Assembly: GCA_023229605.1 (NCBI GenBank)
Contig: JALNYY010000111.1
Span: 1 to 14,880, forward strand
Source of the DNA: Methylobacter sp.
GTDB taxonomy: Bacteria; Pseudomonadota; Gammaproteobacteria; Methylococcales; Methylomonadaceae
Reading direction: 5' to 3'
DNA length: 14,880 nucleotides
A program made the translations under genes and the position numbers. Positions 7,719-13,598 of this stretch are shown here, in pieces (the first letter of the stretch is position 1; each line of letters opens with the position of its first letter). The notes under the pieces were generated by a model, which was given only the letters and a program-made list of their open reading frames with translations, had not been told where the DNA came from and made no database searches.

Positions 7719-7906
7719 AACACGGATAAGCCTAGAAAATCGATCGGTCCACAAAAACCAACTTAAAAGCCTTTATTCACCACGAAGACACGAAGAAACA
7801 CAAAATTTCGTGTCTTTCGTGGACTGATTGCCGCTTAGGATAAACATATAATAATGTCTCTTAAAAAAAGCAGTGTAAATCTGCCTAATCCGCGTCATCC
7901 GTGTTC
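7718..7906. repeat. Compound inverted-repeat element between recO and pdxJ
   Basis: The element is bounded by perfect 10-bp inverted ends, GAACACGGAT at 7718-7727 and ATCCGTGTTC at 7897-7906. Inside lies a long hairpin: CCACGAAGACACGAA (7780-7794) against TTCGTGTCTTTCGTGG (7807-7822), 15 pairs with one bulged base and a 12-nt loop. The left arm contains a direct CACGAAGA duplication (7781-7796). Near the right end three 9-bp units follow each other: AATCTGCCT, AATCCGCGT and CATCCGTGT (7878-7904). No open frame. I recall very similar words in intergenic DNA of many environmental bacteria, so this is probably a copy of a dispersed repeat; no search was run to confirm this. Confidence 0.7.
7824..7852 (+). 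promoter_or_regulatory. Candidate promoter for pdxJ within the repeat element
   Basis: A perfect -10 hexamer TATAAT (7847-7852) lies 17 nt downstream of CTGATT (7824-7829), a weak -35 that keeps only TGA of the consensus core. The start would be near 7859, giving a leader of about 94 nt that includes the 9-bp repeats. This would free pdxJ from the lepA operon. Pattern-based only. Confidence 0.4.
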
Positions 7907-7952
7907 CTTATAAAATCTACCAAGTAATTTCAAATCATCAAAGACACTAAAA

Positions 7953-8702
7953 ATGAATAAAACACAGATACTATTAGGCGTGAATATCGATCACGTCGCT
8001 ACGTTGAGGCAGGCCAGAGGCACGCTTTACCCTGAACCGATCCAGGCCGCATTGGTTGCTGAACAGGCCGGAGCCGACGGCATTACCGCGCATTTGCGCG
8101 AAGACCGGCGGCATATCCAGGATAGGGACATCTATCTATTAAAAGAAATGCTGCATACCCGGCTGAATATGGAAATGGCGGTGACCGATGAGATGGTTGG
8201 TATCGCTGCGAAAGTACAGCCCTTTGCCTGCTGTCTGGTGCCGGAGAAACGGGAAGAACTGACTACCGAGGGCGGGTTGGATGTCGCAGGCAATCTGCAT
8301 CGCATGCAATGGGCCTGCGATAAATTGTCGGCTGCCGGCGTTGAAGTGTCGTTGTTTATCGATCCTGATGAAAGGCAGATTGATGCGGCGGTAAAAGCCG
8401 GTGCGCCGGTCGTTGAATTGCATACCGGGTGTTTCGCCGATGCGGAAAATCCGCAACAGCAAGCCGAAGAACTGGAGCGCATCCGGCAGGCCGCTCTTTA
8501 TGCGCACAGCGCCGGTCTGCAAGTTAATGCGGGGCATGGTTTGAATTTTTATAATGTCGAAGCAATATGCGCGATACCGGAAATAGTGGAACTTAATATC
8601 GGCCATTCGATTATCGCGCAAGCCGTATTTTCAGGCCTGGCTCAGACGGTCAGGGATTTGAAGCGGATCATGCGCAATGCAAGATTACAGCAGAGTATTT
8701 GA
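7953..8702 (+). CDS. pdxJ: Pyridoxine 5'-phosphate synthase PdxJ
   Basis: A 249-residue TIM-barrel enzyme that condenses 3-amino-1-hydroxyacetone phosphate with deoxyxylulose 5-phosphate to make pyridoxine 5'-phosphate, the last ring-forming step of the DXP-dependent vitamin B6 pathway. Family motifs are GVNIDHVATLRQARG (9-23), ITAHLREDRRHI (44-55) with His47, Arg49 and His54, Glu74 in LNMEMA, AGHGLN with His195, and the phosphate-binding ELNIGHSI (213-220). Length agrees with E. coli PdxJ (243). The start is well placed by homology but has no clear ribosome binding site. It follows recO as in E. coli, although a repeat-rich spacer intervenes. In E. coli acpS follows pdxJ; here a PP2C phosphatase gene does. 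Confidence 0.98.
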   Translation: MNKTQILLGVNIDHVATLRQARGTLYPEPIQAALVAEQAGADGITAHLREDRRHIQDRDIYLLKEMLHTRLNMEMAVTDEMVGIAAKVQPFACCLVPEKREELTTEGGLDVAGNLHRMQWACDKLSAAGVEVSLFIDPDERQIDAAVKAGAPVVELHTGCFADAENPQQQAEELERIRQAALYAHSAGLQVNAGHGLNFYNVEAICAIPEIVELNIGHSIIAQAVFSGLAQTVRDLKRIMRNARLQQSI

Positions 8703-8720
8703 AGATCGTTTGATCTGAGG
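8703..8720 (+). promoter_or_regulatory. Hairpin and ribosome binding site before the PP2C gene
   Basis: AGATC (8703-8707) and GATCT (8712-8716) form a 5-bp stem with loop GTTT, immediately after the pdxJ stop. GAGG (8717-8720) follows directly, 7 nt before the GTG start at 8728. The stem does not cover the GAGG. The site supports the GTG start. Confidence 0.4.
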
Positions 8721-8727
8721 AAAACAA

Positions 8728-9477
8728 GTGGCGCTGGAGTTTTATCAATTAACTTCGATAGGTGACCGGGACATTAACCAGGACTTTATGGCGCATATTC
8801 TCACTGAGACTTATGCGCTGTTTGTCGTTGCCGACGGTTTGGGCGGTCATCATGCCGGGGAAAAAGCGTCCCGTTTTTTCTGTCACGGCTTGCTCAGGTT
8901 TGCCGATACATACAGTAAACAGATAGCAAGGAACTCCGCCGATGACTGCATGGCCGGGATCTTTTCAGGCTGGATCACCGCGGCAGTCAACGAAATGAAA
9001 AGGCTGTTCGCCATCGATGAGTCGGGTAATGATGCGCACACCACCTGTGCAATTCTTTACCTGGATGAGCGGCGGGTGTTGACCGCACATTGCGGTGATT
9101 CGCGGATCTACAGGATGAATCCGCAGCAGATCTTGTGGCGAACCCAGGATCATTCCATTCCGCAGCAATTACTGAATGACGGCAAGATTAGCGAACAGGA
9201 AATGGCGCGGCATCCGGAGCAAAACCGCTTAACGCGCAGCATCAACATCCTGAAAGCGCATGAGGCGGAGATTAATCTGTACCCGGCTATGCAAAAAGGC
9301 GAGACTTTTATGCTGTGCAGTGACGGTTTCTGGGAATATGTAAAGCCAGCAGAGCTGTTGCAATTGGCGGCGCCCGCCAGCGGCAAGGATGAATTGGCCA
9401 AGCTGGCCCGGCTGGCGGTATTCCGCGCTCACGGGAAAAGCGATAACGTTACCGCCCAGTGGGTAAGAAGGCGTTAA
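8728..9477 (+). CDS. PP2C-family serine/threonine protein phosphatase
   Basis: A 249-residue cytoplasmic PPM/PP2C-type phosphatase, which removes phosphate from Ser/Thr residues using two metal ions. Motifs in order are DRDINQD with Asp19, VADGLGGHHAGE with Asp36 and Gly37, the AHCGDSRIYR segment (120-129), CSDGFWE with Asp199, and SDNVTA with Asp239. All core metal ligands are present, so it should be active. It is a bare catalytic domain of the length usual for bacterial PP2C, with no membrane segment or fused kinase. The GTG start has GAGG 7 nt upstream. It lies 25 nt after pdxJ and probably shares its transcript. No Ser/Thr kinase is in the window, so its substrate is unknown. Its stop lies 3 bp from the stop of the convergent sigma-54 activator gene. 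Confidence 0.9.
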   Translation: MALEFYQLTSIGDRDINQDFMAHILTETYALFVVADGLGGHHAGEKASRFFCHGLLRFADTYSKQIARNSADDCMAGIFSGWITAAVNEMKRLFAIDESGNDAHTTCAILYLDERRVLTAHCGDSRIYRMNPQQILWRTQDHSIPQQLLNDGKISEQEMARHPEQNRLTRSINILKAHEAEINLYPAMQKGETFMLCSDGFWEYVKPAELLQLAAPASGKDELAKLARLAVFRAHGKSDNVTAQWVRRR

Positions 9478-9480
9478 ATG

Positions 9481-10440
9481 CTAACTTGCAAAACCGTGTT
9501 TTTGCATGCGATAAAGCAAAGTGTCGCGGGAGATGCCCAGCAGTTTTGCCGATTTGCTGCGATTGCCTTTAGTGCGGTTCAGGGCTTGATATATTAAATC
9601 GGCCTCCAGAGTATCCAGATGCAGACCGGTCTCAGGCAGGGTGAAATTCGATACTACAGGCGTATTGCTGATGTATTTGGTGGTAAATTCAGACGGAAGA
9701 TTCTCCGGTTCGATGACTCTACCGGCTAATAAATTACTCAGTCTTTCGCATAAGTTGCGTAATTCGCGAATATTGCCCGGCCATGCATAATCTTTTAGCG
9801 CTTTTAAAGCTGACTTGCTGAATTTGGGGGCGGCCAGCGTATGCGTATTCTCGAATAATGCCAGAAAATGCTTGATCAGCGACTCAATGTCCTCAGTGCG
9901 TTGCGCCAGCGGCGGCAGCTCTAAAGGCACGACATTCAAACGGAAATACAAATCCGACCTGAACTCGCCGGATTCAATTTGTTTATTCAGGTCGGAGTTG
10001 GTTGCAGAAATAACGCGGACATCGACTTTATAAGGCTTGATGTCTCCGACTGCAATACATTCACCGGATTCAAGAAAACGTAATAACTTGGCCTGAATAG
10101 ACAGCGGCAAGGAATTGATTTCATCAAGAAACAAGGTGCCGCCATCAGCTGCCTGGAACAGGCCTTGCTTATCGGAGGATGCTCCTGTAAACGAGCCTTT
10201 TTTATGTCCGAACAATTCCGACTCGATCAGGCTTTCAGGTAATGCGGCGCAATTTAAGGTAATAAAGGCATTATTGGCGCGGGCGCTGGCCTGTTGAATG
10301 GCTGTCGCGAGCACTTCCTTGCCGGTGCCTGTTTCGCCCTTAAGCAACACCGTGACATCGGTAGCGGCAACGATTTTGGCGCTACGGATTAAGGAGTCCA
10401 ATGCAGGAGATTGACCGATGATCGCGTTAAAATGAGCCAT
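9481..10440 (-). CDS. Sigma-54-dependent transcriptional activator lacking a sensory domain
   Basis: A 319-residue bacterial enhancer-binding protein made only of an AAA+ ATPase and a Fis-type DNA-binding domain. Walker A is GETGTGKE (35-42), the sigma-54 contact loop is GSFTGA (82-87, Ser for the usual Ala), Walker B is TLFLDE (102-107), ATN (146-148) marks sensor I, and YFRLN (165-169) and WPGNIREL (220-227) mark the arginine-finger and sensor II regions. The helix-turn-helix is at about 285-315 (NRSKSAKLLGISRDTLLYRM). Most relatives carry an N-terminal receiver or GAF/PAS domain; here the AAA+ domain begins within the first ten residues, as in PspF (about 325 aa). Control is therefore probably by a partner protein or by expression. 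It starts 9 nt after the stop of the SafE-like gene with GAGG 6 nt upstream, so the two are co-transcribed. Confidence 0.92.
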   Translation of the reverse strand: MAHFNAIIGQSPALDSLIRSAKIVAATDVTVLLKGETGTGKEVLATAIQQASARANNAFITLNCAALPESLIESELFGHKKGSFTGASSDKQGLFQAADGGTLFLDEINSLPLSIQAKLLRFLESGECIAVGDIKPYKVDVRVISATNSDLNKQIESGEFRSDLYFRLNVVPLELPPLAQRTEDIESLIKHFLALFENTHTLAAPKFSKSALKALKDYAWPGNIRELRNLCERLSNLLAGRVIEPENLPSEFTTKYISNTPVVSNFTLPETGLHLDTLEADLIYQALNRTKGNRSKSAKLLGISRDTLLYRMQKHGFAS

Positions 10441-10449
10441 AGATACCTC

Positions 10450-11175
10450 TTAATGTGCTGTGTGTGTGGTAATCGCCATGGGGTTAAGCCAGGGCAGGGC
10501 TGCTAACAGAGCCAGAGTTATCATGAACAGACCGATAGCCTGTTTGAAACGCTGCATTCTGGACAGTCTTGTTAATATGCCGGTCATTATACCGACTCCC
10601 ATGACCGCAGGTAAAGTTCCCAATCCGAAAAACAGCATGGTCAGCGCGCTGTGGCTGATGTTGCCTGCGGTTGCGGCCAGCGCCAAAGCGGAATAGACCA
10701 AACCGCACGGCAGCCATCCCCAAACCATGCCGAAAAGATAAGCCTGGGTGCGATTTTTTACCGGGATCAGTTTACGGCCGAAAGGCTCGATCATCTTCCA
10801 GAAACGCAGGCCGATTTTTTCAATATAGGCAAAGCGGGGGAACCATCCGGCTATATAAAGTCCCGCTCCGCTCATGATCGCCGCGGACAGTAATTGCAAC
10901 AGCCTATGTCCGCTGATTTCCCCCATGGGCATGGTGATCAATGCTTCAATAACGCCCGCTAATGCACCGGCTATCGTGTAACTGGTAATGCGCCCGATGT
11001 TGTAATTAAACACAAAGGGAAACAGCCGTTTTTTTTGGTTCCGGATTTCCGGGCTGAGGCTTAAGGTCAACGTTCCGATAATGGAGCCGCACATACCGAT
11101 ACAGTGCATGCTGCTGAACAGACCCATGGTAAAGGCGACCAGATATGAGGTGGTAAAGGCGAGATCGAATTCCAT
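10450..11175 (-). CDS. TauE/SafE-family (UreH_2-like) membrane protein, possible metal handling
   Basis: A 241-residue polytopic membrane protein of the sulfite exporter TauE/SafE superfamily, UreH_2-like branch (PF13386). Two motifs stand out: SSMHCIGMCG (21-30) with Cys25 and Cys29 in the first membrane helix, and GWLPCGLVYSAL (153-164) with Cys157. About six hydrophobic segments are visible in two groups separated by a polar basic stretch at 120-145. Relatives often lie beside cbb3 oxidase assembly or copper-handling genes, and the paired Cys motifs suggest metal or thiol chemistry, but the substrate is unproven and sulfite export is only the family label. The tail ends in a short His-containing stretch (HTAH). 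The ATG lacks a good ribosome binding site. It leads a two-gene unit with the sigma-54 activator. Confidence 0.85.
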   Translation of the reverse strand: MEFDLAFTTSYLVAFTMGLFSSMHCIGMCGSIIGTLTLSLSPEIRNQKKRLFPFVFNYNIGRITSYTIAGALAGVIEALITMPMGEISGHRLLQLLSAAIMSGAGLYIAGWFPRFAYIEKIGLRFWKMIEPFGRKLIPVKNRTQAYLFGMVWGWLPCGLVYSALALAATAGNISHSALTMLFFGLGTLPAVMGVGIMTGILTRLSRMQRFKQAIGLFMITLALLAALPWLNPMAITTHTAH

Positions 11176-11192
11176 AGTCGCAGGATATTATT

Positions 11193-11218
11193 AAAAAAAG
11201 TGCAGTGCCCACTGGGCA
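11193..11218 (-). terminator. Possible rho-independent terminator after pyrF
   Basis: On the minus strand the 13-bp palindrome TGCCCAGTGGGCA (11206-11218) is followed, after six bases, by a run of seven T (11199-11193). An overlapping alternative stem, CAGTG/CACTG, is nearer the T-run. It sits between the pyrF stop and the SafE-like gene, in the right direction to end the pyrF transcript. The 6-nt offset between stem and T-run makes this a moderate call. Confidence 0.45.
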
Positions 11219-11222
11219 TAAA

Positions 11223-11266
11223 GGACGACCGGCAAGCCGTCCATTTTTAAGATATAAGCTTATCTT
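11223..11266. repeat. Two further small inverted repeats between pyrF and the SafE-like gene
   Basis: GGACG (11223-11227) and CGTCC (11238-11242) form a 5-bp stem; on the plus strand it is followed by ATTTTT. Next to it AAGATA (11249-11254) and TATCTT (11261-11266) flank TAAGCT. No plus-strand gene ends here, so a plus-strand terminator role is not obvious. Together with the palindrome at 11206-11218 this 95-bp spacer holds three adjacent stems. Confidence 0.35.
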
Positions 11267-11270
11267 TAGT

Positions 11271-12017
11271 CTATTGAGCCTCAGGAGAGCCCTGTTGAAA
11301 CTGGGCGAGGATTTGCCCTTGAATCTTTTCGGCCATGGCTTTTCGGTTTTCAGCATCGCGTATGGGCCTACCGACGACGATATAATCGGCGCCGTTCCGG
11401 AAAGCCGTTTCCACGCTGACCACGCGTTTTTGGTCGTCCTCTTCGCGGTTATCGACCGGCCTGATCCCCGGCGTGATGACCAGCAGCTTGTGATCCAGCT
11501 CCTCTCTCAGCATCGCGACTTCAAGCCCGGATGAAACAATGCCGTCGCAGCCTATTTGCAGGGCGCGTTTGGCGCGGGATAAAACCAGTTCGCGCACATC
11601 GCAGGCAAAGCCCAAGTCGTCCAGGTCGCCGCGATCCAGGCTGGTTAATGCGGTTACGGCCAACACTTTAAGCTCGCCTTTTTCCTTGGCGGCGGCCTCC
11701 ATAATCGCATCGTTGCCGTGTATGGTGGCAAGGTCGACACCCTTGCTGCTCAAGGCTTTAATGGCCCGGCCCACGGTGGCCGGGACATCGAAAAACTTCA
11801 GGTCGACGAAGATTTTTTTATTGCGCTGTTTTAGCCATTCGATAAAACCGAAGTAATCGCCGGACATGAACAGTTCCATGCCGACTTTGTAGAAAATCAC
11901 CGAATCGCCGAGCTCTTCGACCAAAGCCTGCGCCTCGGCAATGCTCGGGACATCCAGCGCCATGATTAAGCGTTCACGGACGGGGATGGGTTTGGTGGAG
12001 ATAAATGATTGAGGCAT
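11271..12017 (-). CDS. pyrF: Orotidine 5'-phosphate decarboxylase
   Basis: A 248-residue TIM-barrel enzyme that converts OMP to UMP, the last step of de novo pyrimidine synthesis. Recognisable parts are the N-terminal LIMALDVPS strand (substrate-binding Asp), YKVGMELF, the catalytic segment FVDLKFFDVPATV with the Lys and Asp of the active-site array, TIHGND, the phosphate-loop region VITPGIRP, and the C-terminal YIVVGRPIRDA with its phosphate-binding Arg. I start at the ATG at 12017; an in-frame GTG at 12026 would add three residues, and neither has a clear ribosome binding site. The gene stands alone between a palindromic repeat and a possible terminator. Length is close to E. coli PyrF (245). 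Confidence 0.97.
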   Translation of the reverse strand: MPQSFISTKPIPVRERLIMALDVPSIAEAQALVEELGDSVIFYKVGMELFMSGDYFGFIEWLKQRNKKIFVDLKFFDVPATVGRAIKALSSKGVDLATIHGNDAIMEAAAKEKGELKVLAVTALTSLDRGDLDDLGFACDVRELVLSRAKRALQIGCDGIVSSGLEVAMLREELDHKLLVITPGIRPVDNREEDDQKRVVSVETAFRNGADYIVVGRPIRDAENRKAMAEKIQGQILAQFQQGSPEAQ

Positions 12018-12064
12018 AGTAGACACAAGGTAAAAAATAAAAAATTCTGTAGTTGTTCGGGATT

Positions 12065-12113
12065 GATGGGCTGCACGTCGCCTAAAGCGCCTACTGTTGG
12101 TGTTTAGCCCATC
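12065..12113. repeat. Palindromic intergenic repeat between the rhodanese gene and pyrF
   Basis: GATGGGCT (12065-12072) and AGCCCATC (12106-12113) are perfect 8-bp inverted arms around 33 bp. The interior contains two tandem near-copies of CGCCTA (9-bp period, near 12080-12097). The right arm extends into ATCCTACGG, a word I associate with GTAGGATGGG-type dispersed palindromes in proteobacterial spacers. It is not followed by a T-run in the direction of the rhodanese gene. Family membership is recall, not a search result. Confidence 0.55.
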
Positions 12114-12120
12114 CTACGGC

Positions 12121-12504
12121 TTATTCAGTCACTAAGCCTTGTTCATGCCAAGCCTGTATTCCGCCGTTCATTAAGTAAACCTTGGAAAATCCCGCCGCCT
12201 TTAATATCAGTTGGGCTTGCGCGGAACGCATGCCGGCTTGGCATTGCGTGATGATCGGGCTGTTTTTGTAAGCTTCGAGTTCCGGCAGCCGTTCGTTTAA
12301 TTGGGATAGCGGAATATGAATGGCGCCGTGAATTTGGTGTTCATTCCAGTCGCCGTTTTCACGTACATCGACAATAACCGCCTTGTTCCTGACGCGCATT
12401 GCAGCAGCGTCTTTAGGCGAGATGACATCAGTTTCCGCAACGGCAACAGGGCTGAGTATCAATAAGAAAACACCGAGCCGGCAATATCTTGAAAATAAAC
12501 GCAC
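12121..12504 (-). CDS. Secreted rhodanese-like protein
   Basis: A 127-residue single-domain rhodanese with an N-terminal signal peptide (residues 1-23: Arg-rich start, FLLILSPVAVA, likely cut after Ala23), so probably periplasmic. The domain shows VDVREN (45-50), the HGAIHIPLSQL stretch (59-69) and the active-site loop CQAGMRS (88-94) with catalytic Cys88, ending in MNGGIQAWHEQGL. The CxxGxR loop fits thiosulfate or polysulfide sulfur transfer. The start is GTG at 12504, supported by GGGAG 6 nt upstream. It diverges from the AEC transporter gene across a 93-bp region with palindromes. Natural substrate unknown. Confidence 0.9.
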   Translation of the reverse strand: MRLFSRYCRLGVFLLILSPVAVAETDVISPKDAAAMRVRNKAVIVDVRENGDWNEHQIHGAIHIPLSQLNERLPELEAYKNSPIITQCQAGMRSAQAQLILKAAGFSKVYLMNGGIQAWHEQGLVTE

Positions 12505-12532
12505 TTAACGCTCCCGAATAATAAGTCGACAT

Positions 12533-12561
12533 ATATTACCGGAACTTGTTTTAACGGTGAA
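12533..12561 (-). promoter_or_regulatory. Candidate promoter of the rhodanese gene
   Basis: On the minus strand TTCACC (12561-12556) and TAATAT (12538-12533) are 17 nt apart, each matching four of six consensus bases. Transcription would start about 25 nt before the GTG start. The -35 lies in the spacer of the inverted repeat at 12549-12569. Confidence 0.4.
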
Positions 12562-12569
12562 TGTTAAAA
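12549..12569. promoter_or_regulatory. Inverted repeat, operator candidate 1
   Basis: TTTTAAC (12549-12555) and GTTAAAA (12563-12569) are perfect 7-bp arms around GGTGAAT. It overlaps the candidate -35 of the rhodanese promoter, the typical position of a repressor or activator site. The regulator is unknown. Confidence 0.45.
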
Positions 12570-12572
12570 TTC

Positions 12573-12589
12573 ACTATTGTCACAATAGT
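12573..12589. promoter_or_regulatory. 17-bp palindrome, operator candidate 2
   Basis: ACTATTGTCACAATAGT has perfect 8-bp arms around one C. It ends 8 nt before the ATG of the AEC transporter gene and could cover its transcription start, since TAAAAT at 12565-12570 is a possible -10. The palindrome is compact, like the sites of dimeric repressors, but I do not recognise the regulator. Confidence 0.5.
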
Positions 12590-12597
12590 CCCGGATT

Positions 12598-13542
12598 ATG
12601 AACTCAACATTAATACAAATGACCCTGATAATGGTGTGCGGTACAGTATGGCGTTTTGCAAGACCGGCGGGGCTGTCAGCCGAGCAAACGCGGCAGGTTT
12701 TGACCACGGTGGTCTATTATCTGCTGCTGCCGGCCATGGTTCTGGAAGTGTTATGGACTGCGGATATAGGCTTGCATTCGTTCCAGTATACCTTGCTGGG
12801 CGTGGGCAGTATTGTCGCCGCCATGTTCTGCCTCTGGATGGTTGGCGCTCTGTTCAGGTTTGAAGACAGGCGCTTGGGGGCGATGATGCTGGCGGCCGCA
12901 TTTCCCAATGTCACTTATCTGGGCTTGCCGGTTTTAGAGCAGACCTTCGGCAGCTGGGCCAGATCGGTGGTTATACAGATGGACCTGTTTGCAGCCACGC
13001 CGTTATTGTTTACCGCCGGCCTGATGGTGGCGCGGCGCTACGGCGAAGAAACCGCGGAAAAGCCGAGGTCGGTGTGGCTGTTTTTTAATGCGCCTCCGTT
13101 CTGGGCGGCGGCTGTTGCGGTTATTTTGAATATTAATGGCGTGGTTGCGCCGGTTTGGCTTTTTGGGGTGCTGCAAAAACTGTCAGCTGCCGTGGTGCCG
13201 TTGATGCTGTTTTCTTTGGGGCTGGCTTTAAGCTGGAAGGCGGTAACCGTCCGCAATATCCCTTATGTTATCCCCGTTATCATTATCAAAATGGCGTTGA
13301 TGCCGTTATTTGCAATGGTTTTGGTCGGTTTTTTGCCGATGACCGGAGAGTACCGGGCGGCGGCAGTGCTCGACCTGTCGATGCCGAGCATGGTGTTGGG
13401 CATCGTTTTTTGCGACCGCTACCGGCTGGATAGTTCGCTGTACGCGATGGCGGTAACGGTAACGACGGCAATCAGTTTGATTACATTGCCGTTCTGGCAT
13501 AGTGTGCTGATGGGCGGAACCAGCAGCCATTGGTTCTTGTAG
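12598..13542 (+). CDS. AEC family transporter
   Basis: A 314-residue polytopic inner-membrane protein of the auxin efflux carrier family (PF03547). Bacterial members export or import small organic acids or other metabolites; the substrate cannot be read from sequence. The protein is strongly hydrophobic with short polar loops, in the two-bundle pattern of AEC proteins, and the length is typical (310-320). Family-like stretches are the N-terminal half with TTVVYYLLLPAMVL (36-49) and AAAFPNVTYLGLPVLE (98-113), and the second bundle with LSAAVVPLMLFSLGLALS (194-211) and an MPSMVLG segment near 261-267. The ATG has only a weak ribosome binding site and follows a 17-bp palindrome by 8 nt. It diverges from the secreted rhodanese gene. 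The CinA-like gene follows 56 nt downstream. Confidence 0.85.
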   Translation: MNSTLIQMTLIMVCGTVWRFARPAGLSAEQTRQVLTTVVYYLLLPAMVLEVLWTADIGLHSFQYTLLGVGSIVAAMFCLWMVGALFRFEDRRLGAMMLAAAFPNVTYLGLPVLEQTFGSWARSVVIQMDLFAATPLLFTAGLMVARRYGEETAEKPRSVWLFFNAPPFWAAAVAVILNINGVVAPVWLFGVLQKLSAAVVPLMLFSLGLALSWKAVTVRNIPYVIPVIIIKMALMPLFAMVLVGFLPMTGEYRAAAVLDLSMPSMVLGIVFCDRYRLDSSLYAMAVTVTTAISLITLPFWHSVLMGGTSSHWFL

Positions 13543-13598
13543 AGCTTACCGTCCTCGCGCAGCCGTTAAATCGATTACTTAACGATGAGTTTTTCAGC

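Noticed and set aside
7780..7822. Hairpin as a rho-independent terminator for recO
   Set aside because: No T-run follows the right arm on the plus strand; better explained as part of the repeat element.
12561..12863. 100-residue plus-strand frame overlapping the AEC transporter gene
   Set aside because: Out of frame with the clear AEC transporter; its sequence is a shadow and its start lies within the palindromic regulatory region.
13530..13598. Upstream GTG start for the CinA-like gene
   Set aside because: Starts inside the AEC transporter gene and adds 23 residues before the conserved CinA N-terminus.
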